NCBI GenBank assembly: GCA_046154185.1
Contig: JBJXGE010000020.1
Span: 1 to 64,000 of the forward strand
Reading direction: 5' to 3'
DNA: 64,000 nt
From: JBJXGE01 sp046154185
GTDB lineage: Bacteria > Planctomycetota > UBA8108 > UBA1146 > JAJFFE01
Position 1 is the stretch's first letter, and each line of letters starts with the position of its first letter. Shown piece after piece: positions 1 to 7,820 of the stretch. Made by a program: the position numbers and the translations under genes. The notes beneath the pieces were generated by a model. The model saw only the letters and a list, made by a program, of their open reading frames with translations, did not search any database and had not been told where the DNA came from.

Positions 1-120
1 CTCCGGGCCTCCCGGCAGCTCGACGTTCTCCCGCTTCCCTTGGATCTCTCCCATCGCTGAATCCCTCCCCGCCCCCTACACTAATCCCGAGTCGGGGAGA
101 TGTCTCACTCATGTTGGCAG

Positions 121-250
121 AGAGGGCACAGAGCAAAGCTCAGTGCAGCCGGCTGGTCCAGTCTGCCGGAGCAGCCGGCTGCACTGGGTCATGATGAAAA
201 AGTCGTCCCGCCCTGAATGGGCGGCAGAGGAGTTGTGGTTTTTTGCTTGG
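121..250 (-). repeat. Divergent inverted copy of a hairpin-rich repeat
   Basis: Read on the minus strand, this stretch has the same order of parts as the two plus-strand copies at 253-435 and 12041-12229: a CCGCCC/GGGCGG hairpin (208-213 with 219-224), then a TTTCATCATG-like spacer, then a long stem (138-155 with 172-189, of which 15 pairs are perfect), then GAGCTTTGCTCT. The other copies carry GTGCCCT/AGGGCAC, TTTCATTCATG and GGGCTTTGCTCT at those places. The stems differ in sequence but keep pairing. It lies head to head with the copy at 253-435. No coding potential is evident. Confidence is moderate because similarity outside the stems is low. Confidence 0.5.
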
Positions 251-252
251 AT

Positions 253-435
253 AGAATGCGCTCGCACGCTGTCGCGAGTGACCGTGCCGGATAGCTCCAC
301 CGTGAGTGGTGCCCTTTTAGGGCACGTTTTTCATTCATGCGGACCCAGGGCAGCCGCAGGGCCGGCTGCCTTGGGCTTTGCTCTATTCAACCTTTCAGAT
401 TGAAGGAGCGGACACGAGAACTGCGCACTCTCCAG
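253..435 (+). repeat. Hairpin-rich repeat, copy A
   Basis: This 183-bp stretch is closely similar, end to end, to 12041-12229. It starts with AGAATGCGCTCGCACGCT and ends with GCGCACTCTCCAG. Hairpins in order: CTCGC/GCGAG (261-265 with 274-278); GTGCCCT/AGGGCAC with loop TTT (309-315 with 319-325); CCCAGGGCAGCCG/CGGCTGCCTTGGG (344-356 with 363-375); TTCAACC/GATTGAA (386-392 with 398-404, one mismatch); and GAGA/TCTC around GCGCAC near the end. Compared with copy B, one stem pair changes from C-G to U-A and one G-C becomes G-U, so the stem is kept at RNA or DNA hairpin level. It could be a structured RNA or a REP/BIME-like repeat. No function is known to me. Confidence 0.75.
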
Positions 436-540
436 TTTTTTTACTTGCCGGTGGGATGGCACTAGGCGCAAGATCTGCGCGGATCGAAGTGGAAACGCTT
501 GTGTTCACCGTCGTTTTCGGATCCTGAAAGGTAAACACGC

Positions 541-990
541 TTGCAACACACAAGACTCATGCTCGCATTGCTGATGAGTGCTCTCGTTGGCGGTTTCACC
601 GGCTGTAGTTGTCCTCGCAAAACTTGGCAGCACTCAAGACCGAACGACGCAGGTTCCGATTCCCACATCAAGCAAATCGATGTTGGAACGACTGATGTGT
701 TTTCAATGATCGACCAAACCAAAGTACCGATCGCTTGCGTCTGGGTAACTAAGCACCCGTTGCTTGGGATTTACGACGAGCTGTGGGTCATCAAAGACAC
801 GGTTTATTTCCCGCTCAAAAGAGGCGGCTATCGCCTGGAAGTGCACGGCGTCGTGTACCAACCGCCAATGGGCGAAGATCCGCAGGAGTGGCTCGAGACT
901 CGTCTCAAGCTCCTACCAGGCTGGAATGCCACCGATCGAACGAAAACTTATCTTCTGCAGGCGATCGCATGGGAACAGGTAGCCAAATGA
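541..990 (+). CDS. Hypothetical small lipoprotein
   Basis: A 149-residue protein from a TTG start with a GAAAGG ribosome-binding site about nine bases upstream; ATG at 559 is an alternative start. The N-terminus has a short hydrophobic segment ending in GGFTGC, an acceptable lipobox, so the product is probably exported and lipid-anchored. The mature part (VWVTKHPLLGIYDELWVIKD region and a C-terminal WLETRLKLLPGW segment) matches no family I recognise. The gene stands alone, downstream of the hairpin repeats, and is convergent with the lipoprotein gene ending at 1202. Its stop is UGA followed by a small bulged hairpin with loop GGUGC, which echoes the SECIS-like hairpins elsewhere in the window; reading through would add only nine residues, so a normal stop is preferred. 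Confidence 0.65.
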   Translation: MQHTRLMLALLMSALVGGFTGCSCPRKTWQHSRPNDAGSDSHIKQIDVGTTDVFSMIDQTKVPIACVWVTKHPLLGIYDELWVIKDTVYFPLKRGGYRLEVHGVVYQPPMGEDPQEWLETRLKLLPGWNATDRTKTYLLQAIAWEQVAK

Positions 991-1201
991 GGCGACGGTG
1001 CGACGGTGCGTCACCGCTAAGTATCGCGCGAGCCGCCGCAGATAAAGTGCGTTCGATTCTGCTCGGATCGCGGCAGCGCGGTCGGGCCGCACGGTCGACT
1101 CGTAGAGTGCGACGCGATTCGGCGCAACACGGCGCGCTCCAAAGCTCGCCGATCGTCGTGCGCGGCGCCGCGCAAGAGGTCGCGACTGCGGAGCAGATTC
1201 G

Positions 1202-2416
1202 TCACCGTGCCAGCGCGATCACCGCCAGCGCCGTGCACAGGATCGGATCGTCTTCCTTCATGAGGATGCACTTGCGATTTTGAAAGCTGCCGTCGGCGCG
1301 CTGTTCGGCGGCGAGGAGGGCGGCGATTTCCGCGCGCCATGCGCCGGGCCAGTTGAGCGCCGAGTAGACTTCGGCGCGGACGGCGAGGTGATAGAAGTAG
1401 AGCGCGTCGCTCCACGGCTCGGTTGGGCTCGGGGCGATGCCTTCAGTGATGTCGAGGCGCGGGTGGAGTTCGAGCCAGCGGTGCGCGGCAACGACCGGTT
1501 CGGCGTCGGGACCGAACCCAGCCGCGAGGAGCGCGAGTAGGCCATCGCAGGTCGCGGTCGCGTAGCTCCGGAAGTAACACGAGGCGTGATCACTCGCGGG
1601 TTCGAGTCCGCCTTTATTGGCGGGAAAAACGATCGGCGATAGATAGAAGCCGCCGTCGTAAGGCGCCGCTTGCGCAGCGCACGCCGCATGACGGTCCGGA
1701 CACGGCTGCGGTCGTTCGCTCGCGGGGTGGCGCTGCACCAACGCCAAGAAACTCCGCGCACGTGCAAGAACCTGCGCGTCACTCGCGCCCACGTCTTTGA
1801 TTGCCTCGAGCACGCGCCGCGTGTGCGACAGATCCATGTGACCAGTCGCGCCGCGCGGGCGCGCACCGCCAAAACCCCAACCACCATAGGCGGGCGAATC
1901 GCGATCAAATCCAAGCGCCTCACAATATTGTTCGGCGAGCAAGTACTTCCGCATGCGCTCGATGAGCGGCCGATCCTGCGCTCGACCGACTTTGACAAAA
2001 CAGCGAAGCGCATGCGCGGTGGCATAGTTCGGATACTCGATCACGTCCGGATCGGCGAGCCCGAGCGCGCCGCTCGCGTTCACGTGCCGACTCATGAAGT
2101 CGAGCGCGCGCGCGATGCCGTCCGAAGGCGGCGCGCACAACTCCGGCGGCACCTCGAGGAGCGCGTGGAGGACAAACGCCGTGTACGCCTGTCCTCCCCT
2201 TGCAAGTCCATAGGTCGCGCTATGCCAGCCGCCGTCCGACGATTGCTGGCGCCACAACCAGGCCGCCGCGCGCGCGAGCGGTGCGACGGGCTCGTCGCTC
2301 GCGATCGATGCGGCGGCGACATCCCCGAGCGGCGCGCGCGAGCAACTCGCGAGTAACACACCGACCGTGAACGCCGCTGCCGCCCGCGCGCACAACACGT
2401 GGAACGCCGTTTTCAC
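1202..2416 (-). CDS. Lipoprotein with prenyltransferase-like alpha/alpha repeats
   Basis: A 404-residue protein. The GTG start at 2416 is chosen because it overlaps the stop of the upstream gene (GTGA) and gives a signal peptide ending in the lipobox LLASC; the longer open frame upstream lies inside the neighbour. Repeated motifs such as QSSDGGWHS, YGGWGFGG and AEQRADGSFQN are the QW-type motifs of the squalene cyclase/prenyltransferase fold. There is no evident DCTAE or DxDD catalytic signature, so enzymatic activity is not implied; these proteins in Planctomycetota are usually annotated as prenyltransferase/squalene oxidase repeat proteins. It is probably translationally coupled to, and paralogous with, the upstream gene 2413-3777. 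Confidence 0.8.
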   Translation of the reverse strand: MKTAFHVLCARAAAAFTVGVLLASCSRAPLGDVAAASIASDEPVAPLARAAAWLWRQQSSDGGWHSATYGLARGGQAYTAFVLHALLEVPPELCAPPSDGIARALDFMSRHVNASGALGLADPDVIEYPNYATAHALRCFVKVGRAQDRPLIERMRKYLLAEQYCEALGFDRDSPAYGGWGFGGARPRGATGHMDLSHTRRVLEAIKDVGASDAQVLARARSFLALVQRHPASERPQPCPDRHAACAAQAAPYDGGFYLSPIVFPANKGGLEPASDHASCYFRSYATATCDGLLALLAAGFGPDAEPVVAAHRWLELHPRLDITEGIAPSPTEPWSDALYFYHLAVRAEVYSALNWPGAWRAEIAALLAAEQRADGSFQNRKCILMKEDDPILCTALAVIALAR

Positions 2417-3777
2417 TTGGCGACCGTCGCCGCCGCCGCCGGCGTCGCTGCCGCCAATGCGACTTGCGCGAGCAGCCGCGCTTCGCGATCCGCCGTCAGA
2501 CACTGGACCGCGGCCGCGGTGCAGAACACGGGACTCGTGATGCAGTGGTGCCCCGTCCAACTGCCGTCCGGGCTCTGCACTTTCGCGAGGCGTTCGTGCA
2601 TCTTGTCGTTCCACAGTTGCCACGGCTCGCCGCCGGTGATGACGAGCGACTCGCTCGTCATCATGTGGCTCAGGTATTCTTCGCCGCCGTTGTTGCCGAA
2701 CCCGCTCAGCAGTTGCTCGTTGTTCATGCCGGCGATCTGCGCGCCGTTCATTTCGAACGCGCGATTGAGCGTGCTCGCTTGCGGCGCGGACATGCCCGCC
2801 TTGACGAGGTTATCCTCGGTCACGGTCGCACTCGCGTCGAGCGTTCCGGCGCTCTTTGCGGCCGCGATCACTTCGTCGGCGGCGCGCGCTTCACCTGCGG
2901 TCGCGCGCTGCGAGGCGGCAAATGCGTAGAGGTCGACACCCGCGGCTGTGTCCGCCTTGACGGCGCCGGTCGCGCGATCGAAGTTGCCTTTTTGAAAGTC
3001 ACGGGCCTTGGTGAGCGCTTCCGCGTCGACCTGCTTTCCGGCCACTTGCGCGAATTCGAGCGCCGAACACGACATCGATGATTGCAACACGGTCGCCCAG
3101 CCCGACGTGGTCCAACTGCCATCGGTTTTCTGCGAGCCCTGCAACTTTGCGAGACACTTATCGAGCGCCGCGCTGACGCGCGGACGCAACGCGTCGGCAT
3201 CAGGATAGAGCGGCAGCACTTTCGCGAGGAAGTTCGCGGCCATCGAAGTATCGACGATCTGCCCGAGCTTCGATTGCGGTTGCGTGCCCTCGAGGTCGGT
3301 GATCTTTGGACCCACCTCGGGCGCGCGCTCGATCGCACTCACGAGATACTCGGTGGCGCGGCGCACGGCACCGCGATAGTCGCCTGCGGTCGGTGTGTGT
3401 CCGGCGCGGAGCAGAGCCATCGCCGTGAACGCGGTAGTCGCGGGATCGGTAGCGACTTGGCTCGGATTTCGTTCTTGTTGATTGGCATGCGAGCCCGCGC
3501 CCCAACCGCCATCCGGATGCTGCGCTTCCACCAACCACGTGAGCGCCTTCTCGACAAACGGCGCAATCGGTCGCGGCTGCGTCACGTCCGGCTCGGTGAC
3601 GAAAGTCGGCGCTGGTTCGGTCTTCGCAACTGGGTCGACAACCGGACCAGCACCGCCCGGTTCAGAAACCTGACTCGGAACATCGACGGCCGCGCGCGGC
3701 CCCTTCCCCGTACATCCAAACGCGGCGCCAATACTGAGCGCCACGGCAAACAAGAAACTCCAGCGCGTAAAAGACAT
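2413..3777 (-). CDS. Lipoprotein with prenyltransferase-like alpha/alpha repeats
   Basis: A 454-residue protein with a signal peptide ending in GAAFGC (lipobox), followed by a Pro-rich linker of about 50 residues and then alpha/alpha-barrel repeats. QW-like motifs EAQHPDGGWGAG, GSQKTDGSWTTSGW and VQSPDGSWTGHH are spread along the chain, and the C-terminal SPVFCTAAAVQCL resembles the end of the partner's fold. It is probably an exported lipoprotein. It forms a two-gene unit with 1202-2416 through a four-base GTGA overlap. The substrate is unknown; catalytic acid motifs of true cyclases were not seen. Confidence 0.8.
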   Translation of the reverse strand: MSFTRWSFLFAVALSIGAAFGCTGKGPRAAVDVPSQVSEPGGAGPVVDPVAKTEPAPTFVTEPDVTQPRPIAPFVEKALTWLVEAQHPDGGWGAGSHANQQERNPSQVATDPATTAFTAMALLRAGHTPTAGDYRGAVRRATEYLVSAIERAPEVGPKITDLEGTQPQSKLGQIVDTSMAANFLAKVLPLYPDADALRPRVSAALDKCLAKLQGSQKTDGSWTTSGWATVLQSSMSCSALEFAQVAGKQVDAEALTKARDFQKGNFDRATGAVKADTAAGVDLYAFAASQRATAGEARAADEVIAAAKSAGTLDASATVTEDNLVKAGMSAPQASTLNRAFEMNGAQIAGMNNEQLLSGFGNNGGEEYLSHMMTSESLVITGGEPWQLWNDKMHERLAKVQSPDGSWTGHHCITSPVFCTAAAVQCLTADREARLLAQVALAAATPAAAATVAK

Positions 3778-3894
3778 GACCGACCCCTTTCACGTTCGCG
3801 GATCCCCCGCCAACTCCTGACGGGGATGACGTGAAAGTGTTCCAGTCGGACCAAGAATTCTCGTAACCAGTGTGTAACGGGGGAACGCGCGCGG

Positions 3895-4632
3895 TCAGTT
3901 GTACCGGCGCCATGGATCGCGCGAGATTTGTTGAAGCTCGAGGTAGCTGCCGTAGGCGAGCACGCCGAAGAAAAGCCCACAAAACGTCACCCGCAAGTCG
4001 CTCAACGAGTAAATCGCGATCACGCCCGCCGTAACCATAGAGATGGCCAACGCCACTCGCTCGCCGCGACGTGACACGGCGCGCCCGAGTCGCCGACTCA
4101 CTTGCCCGCCATCGAGTGGATAAACCGGCAGCAAGTTGAAGAGGCCGAGCCAGATGTTGGCGAAAATCAAATAGAACAAGAAATTAGTCAGGTTCATGGC
4201 GCTGAAGGGAGTGAACGTAATCCACAACGGAAATCCCACGTACGCGACACGCTGCCCCGCGCCCCAAATAATCAGCGCGAGCAGGCCGGCAAACGCGAAG
4301 TTCATGAATGGTCCGGCGAGCGAAACCCCGATGCTCTGCAAAGTCGAGATGCGCATGGTCGGAATATACGAAGCGAGTCCACCCATGCCGTAGATAGAAA
4401 TCCATGGCCGCGCTCCGAACAATCCCCGTGCAGTCCACGCGTGCCCCAACTCATGCACGAGTATCGCGACAAAGAAGGCGATGATCCACAGCACGAGCAG
4501 CGTCGGCTCATGGAGCAGCTCCAGTTGGAGCAACACGGAAACCAGCCAAAAACTCCAATGCACCCGCACCGGAATCTTGGTGATCGAAAAATTGAGGTCG
4601 CCGCGAGAATGCTCAGGCTCGGACAGCAGCAT
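3895..4632 (-). CDS. Site-2 protease family protein (M50)
   Basis: A 245-residue polytopic membrane protein. The zinc-binding HELGH sits in a transmembrane segment near residue 61, and the second motif LLPVYPLDGGQ near residue 170 supplies the third ligand Asp, as in M50 site-2 proteases. There are about six hydrophobic segments and no PDZ or CBS domain, so it belongs to the short, SpoIVFB/YwhC-like group rather than RseP. Such enzymes cut substrates within the membrane; the substrate cannot be told from context. It is a single gene, convergent with nothing and divergent from the antiporter gene at 4783. Confidence 0.88.
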   Translation of the reverse strand: MLLSEPEHSRGDLNFSITKIPVRVHWSFWLVSVLLQLELLHEPTLLVLWIIAFFVAILVHELGHAWTARGLFGARPWISIYGMGGLASYIPTMRISTLQSIGVSLAGPFMNFAFAGLLALIIWGAGQRVAYVGFPLWITFTPFSAMNLTNFLFYLIFANIWLGLFNLLPVYPLDGGQVSRRLGRAVSRRGERVALAISMVTAGVIAIYSLSDLRVTFCGLFFGVLAYGSYLELQQISRDPWRRYN

Positions 4633-4782
4633 GGAAATCTTTCACCAGGGGCGCGCGGATCGTCCACGAGGCAGCGGATGCTCGCATTGGCCTAGCGCTG
4701 ATGCAAGCTCAGTCGCCCGATGCTCACGTGCTTGTTCGGCTTTCGTCTTTTCATCGCTCCACGCATCGGCGATGTTCCCGGC

Positions 4783-6765
4783 ATGCACGACATGGCATTT
4801 CTCGTCGATCTCATCCTGGTGTTCGGCACTGCGCTCCTCGCGCTCGTCGGACTCCGGCTGCTCAAGCTGCCCCCGGTCGTCGGACTCATCCTCGCCGGCA
4901 TGACGATCGGTCCACACGGACTCGCGCTCGTCAAATCGAGCGACGCGGTCGAGGGCCTCGCGGAGATCGGCGTCGCGCTGCTGTTGTTCTCGATCGGCCT
5001 CGAGTTCTCGCTGCGGCGACTCTGGCGCATGCGTTGGCTCGCGATCGGCGGCGGCGGTTTGCAAGTGCTCGCTTGCACGCTCGTCGGCGCACTGAGCGCC
5101 GCCGCGTTCGGGGCGTCCTTTCCCGTCGCGATGGTCGCGGGTTTTGCCGGCGCGCTCTCGAGCACCGCCATCATCCTCAAGTCGCTCGGCGATCAGGACG
5201 AACTCGACACGCCGCACGGCCGGCTCATCGTCACCGTTGCGCTCTTTCAAGATCTCGCGGTCGTGCCGATGACTCTAGCGCTGCCGCTTCTCGCGGGAAT
5301 CGGCGGCGAAACGGGTCGCCCAATTTGGAGACTTCTTGCGTCCGCGGGCATCCTCGTCGTGGGTTTCTTTGTCGCTCGCCGCGTCGTCCCGAAACTCCTC
5401 GACATGGTCGCGGAGTTGCGAAGTCGCGAGGCGTACCTGCTCGCGGTTGCGTTCCTCCTCTTTGGCGTGAGTTACGGGACGCTCGCGGCCGGACTTTCGC
5501 TCGCGCTCGGCGCGTTTCTCGCCGGCATCGTCATTAGCGATTCGCGACACCGGCTCGCGATCATGAGCGAAGCCATTCCGTTCCGTGATTTGTTCACGAG
5601 CCTCTTCTTCATTTCCGTCGGCATGCTGGTCGACGTCAGCCAGTTCATCACGCAACCTGTCGCAGTCGCGAGCGCCGCGGCTCTGGTGCTCATCGTCAAG
5701 TCGGGCGTGATCGCCGGTGTCGTGTTTTTGATGCGGTTTCCGCAGCGCACGGCGCTCACGGTCGGGCTTGGGCTCGGGCACGTCGGCGAGTTTTCCTTCT
5801 TGCTGCTCCTTCAGGCGCTCAGCTATCGCATTTTGACCGAGACCGAGTACCAACTGCTCCTCGGCACTTCGGTGTTGACGATGGTGTGCGCGCCGTTCGT
5901 GTTGCGCTTTGCGCCGCGACTCGCCGAACGCGCCGAACGCCTGCGTCAGCGACGCGCGCAGAAAACCGCTGAAACGCCGCGCGCGGAGACGCGAATGCGC
6001 GATCACGTCGTCGTGCTCGGTTACGGCCTGAGCGGACGCAACCTCGCGCGCGTCCTGCGCGCCACGGGAATCCCGTACGCCGTGCTCGAACTCAACGCGC
6101 GTACCGTGCGCGAGGAGGAAGCGCGCGGCGAACACATCCACTTTGGCGACGCTAGTCGAGCCGAGGCGCTCGAGCATCTCGATATTCGCCTCGCGCGCGT
6201 GGTCGTACTCGCAATCAACGATTTACAGGCGGTGCATCGCACGATCGAGGCGATTCGCCGAGTGGGTTCACCGGCGCAAATCATCGCGCGCACGCGCTAT
6301 GTCGCGGAGATCGAGGAAGTCCTTGCGCTCGGCGCTCATCAAGTCGTCGCGCAGGAGTTCGAGTCGTCGATCGAGATTTTCAGCCGCGTGCTGCGCAGTT
6401 ACGGCGTCGCCGAGTCGCAAATTCGCACGCAGATCGCGGAAGTGCGCGGCGATCACTACCGCGCGCTGCGCGACGAAGTCGAGTTGCCGGCGTTGAGCGC
6501 GCTCGCGCGCAGCCTTGATATCGCGAGCGTCACCTTGAACTCCGAAGCCGCGGCCATCGGCCGCACGCTCGTCGATCTCGACGTCCAGCGCCAAACCGGC
6601 GCGCTGGTCGTCGCCGTCCTCCGCGCGAGCGAGCCGCTCACAAACTTCGCTCGCACGCCGCTCGCGGCCGGCGATGCGCTTGTGCTCGCCGGCAAGGGTC
6701 CGGCGTGCGCGGCGGGCGAGGCGCTGCTGCGGACCGGCGTCGTCGCGGCCTCGAATGTCCCGTGA
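4783..6765 (+). CDS. CPA2-family cation/proton antiporter with RCK domain (Kef/Ybal-like)
   Basis: A 660-residue protein: an N-terminal Na/H-exchanger membrane domain of about 12 hydrophobic helices (roughly residues 1-380), then a cytoplasmic TrkA-N Rossmann domain beginning at HVVVLGYGLSGRN (around residue 405), then a TrkA-C-like domain at the C-terminus. The glycine-rich GLGLGHVGEFSFLLL segment is typical of KefB/KefC/YbaL. It probably exchanges K+ or another cation for H+ at the inner membrane under nucleotide control. The ATG at 4783 (MHDMAFLVDL) is preferred to the upstream ATG at 4720 because it begins directly at the first membrane helix; no strong ribosome-binding site helps the choice. 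Confidence 0.88.
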   Translation: MHDMAFLVDLILVFGTALLALVGLRLLKLPPVVGLILAGMTIGPHGLALVKSSDAVEGLAEIGVALLLFSIGLEFSLRRLWRMRWLAIGGGGLQVLACTLVGALSAAAFGASFPVAMVAGFAGALSSTAIILKSLGDQDELDTPHGRLIVTVALFQDLAVVPMTLALPLLAGIGGETGRPIWRLLASAGILVVGFFVARRVVPKLLDMVAELRSREAYLLAVAFLLFGVSYGTLAAGLSLALGAFLAGIVISDSRHRLAIMSEAIPFRDLFTSLFFISVGMLVDVSQFITQPVAVASAAALVLIVKSGVIAGVVFLMRFPQRTALTVGLGLGHVGEFSFLLLLQALSYRILTETEYQLLLGTSVLTMVCAPFVLRFAPRLAERAERLRQRRAQKTAETPRAETRMRDHVVVLGYGLSGRNLARVLRATGIPYAVLELNARTVREEEARGEHIHFGDASRAEALEHLDIRLARVVVLAINDLQAVHRTIEAIRRVGSPAQIIARTRYVAEIEEVLALGAHQVVAQEFESSIEIFSRVLRSYGVAESQIRTQIAEVRGDHYRALRDEVELPALSALARSLDIASVTLNSEAAAIGRTLVDLDVQRQTGALVVAVLRASEPLTNFARTPLAAGDALVLAGKGPACAAGEALLRTGVVAASNVP

Positions 6766-6769
6766 GTCC

Positions 6770-6984
6770 TCAATGATTGCGTAGTTGTCGACGGCCTTCG
6801 ACACATCCACGGTCTCCGACGCCATCACCAGCATCATCGACGTTTCCATTTTGTCGGCGTGCGTTCCGCCTGGCTGTTCGGCGATTGCTTTTTCGACCGG
6901 ACTGAGGGCCGCGAGGACGTCCGTGTACGCGTGTGACGTGACGCCGTCACCACCGACCGCGACGCACCCGATAGTAACCCGCAT
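6770..6984 (-). pseudogene. Creatininase-family C-terminal remnant
   Basis: A minus-strand frame here reads GDGVTSHAYTD, then EQPGGTHADKMETSMMLVMA and then TVDVSKAVDNYA. The HADxxETSxML and VDxSKAV strings resemble the metal-binding C-terminal region of creatinine amidohydrolase family proteins. The metal-binding N-terminal half is absent, the 5' end overlaps the last codons of the rhomboid gene in another frame, and the 3' end runs into the antisense of the antiporter gene with no proper stop. It is best read as a decayed fragment. Alternatively, it could be a short functional tail created by recombination, which is less likely. Confidence 0.45.
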
Positions 6985-7735
6985 GGTCGGTGCCGGGTCG
7001 CCGCGTCTCGACGGCCGGGCGCAGGTGATGGCCACGACCCAATAAGACGACGACGACGAAACCGGCGACGAATCCGCCGATGTGCGCCCACCACGCGACG
7101 CCCGGCGAGCTTTGTAGGAACTGCAGGAGAAACCACACGCCGAGAAAGAGCGGCGCCGGGACGACGAGCATCAGGATCAAAACGACCGGGACCAGTGTCT
7201 GCACCTTCGCGTGCGGGTAGAGATAGAAATACGCGCCCAGCACGCCGGCGATCGCGCCGCTCGCGCCGATCGTCGGAATCGGCGAATCGGATGCGACGGC
7301 CAACTGCGTCGCGCTCGCGGCGATCCCGCACGCGAGATAGAAGAGCAGATAGCCGAAGTGACCGAGTCGATCCTCGACGTTGTCGCCAAAGATAAACAAG
7401 AACCACAGATTGCCGAGAATGTGCGCAAGTCCACCGTGGAGAAAAATGCACGTGAGCAGCGTAAGCCAGTCCGGCACGGCGGCCGGTGCGATGTCGTGTC
7501 GCACAGTTCTTTTTTCGATGCCGAAAAACGTCGCGATCTCGACGTCGTACGAATAGCTATGCGACTTCGCGGGCTCGAAAACGCGCACCGGGACGAGCCC
7601 ATAGCGCTCGGCAAAAATCTGGCCTTCGTTTTCCCCGCGCGGCTGCATGACAAACACGACGACGCAGGCTGCGATCAGCAAGTAGTTGACGATCGGAAAT
7701 GTGCGCGAAGGAATATTGTCGCGAATCGGAATCAT
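6947..7735 (-). CDS. Rhomboid family intramembrane serine protease
   Basis: A 262-residue protein with six or seven hydrophobic segments. The catalytic serine motif GASGAIAG and the histidine in WWAHIGGF are both present, as is the HGGLAHILGNLWFL helix typical of GlpG-like and planctomycete rhomboids. It cleaves substrates in the membrane. The last 30 residues (from LLGRGHHLRP) are Arg-rich, unlike rhomboid tails, and overlap the creatininase remnant, so the C-terminus may have been replaced by recombination. The upstream side has a hairpin that separates it from the 7821-10910 operon. Confidence 0.9.
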   Translation of the reverse strand: MIPIRDNIPSRTFPIVNYLLIAACVVVFVMQPRGENEGQIFAERYGLVPVRVFEPAKSHSYSYDVEIATFFGIEKRTVRHDIAPAAVPDWLTLLTCIFLHGGLAHILGNLWFLFIFGDNVEDRLGHFGYLLFYLACGIAASATQLAVASDSPIPTIGASGAIAGVLGAYFYLYPHAKVQTLVPVVLILMLVVPAPLFLGVWFLLQFLQSSPGVAWWAHIGGFVAGFVVVVLLGRGHHLRPAVETRRPGTDHAGYYRVRRGRW

Positions 7736-7762
7736 GGCGGCTCATTAGCAAAGACAAAAGCG

Positions 7763-7796
7763 ACACGAGGCCCGGCGATGCGCCGAGACCTCGTGT
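7763..7796 (-). terminator. Rho-independent terminator of the 8817/7821 operon
   Basis: ACACGAGG (7763-7770) pairs with CCTCGTGT (7789-7796), and inside it CGGCG pairs with CGCCG around an ATG loop. On the minus strand the stem is followed by TCGCTTTTGTCTTTG, a broken U-rich run. It lies 25 bases past the stop of the 7821 gene and before the rhomboid start. Confidence 0.7.
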
Positions 7797-7820
7797 CCCT
7801 GCCGAGACGAAAACGGTGAA

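Noticed and set aside
783..1283. Open frame of 166 codons overlapping the first lipoprotein and the next gene
   Set aside because: Arg-rich shadow frame; overlaps two better-supported genes.
1585..1605. GGGTTCGAGTCC, a T-loop-like string suggesting a tRNA
   Set aside because: It lies inside the 1202-2416 coding frame and has no matching acceptor, D or anticodon arm.
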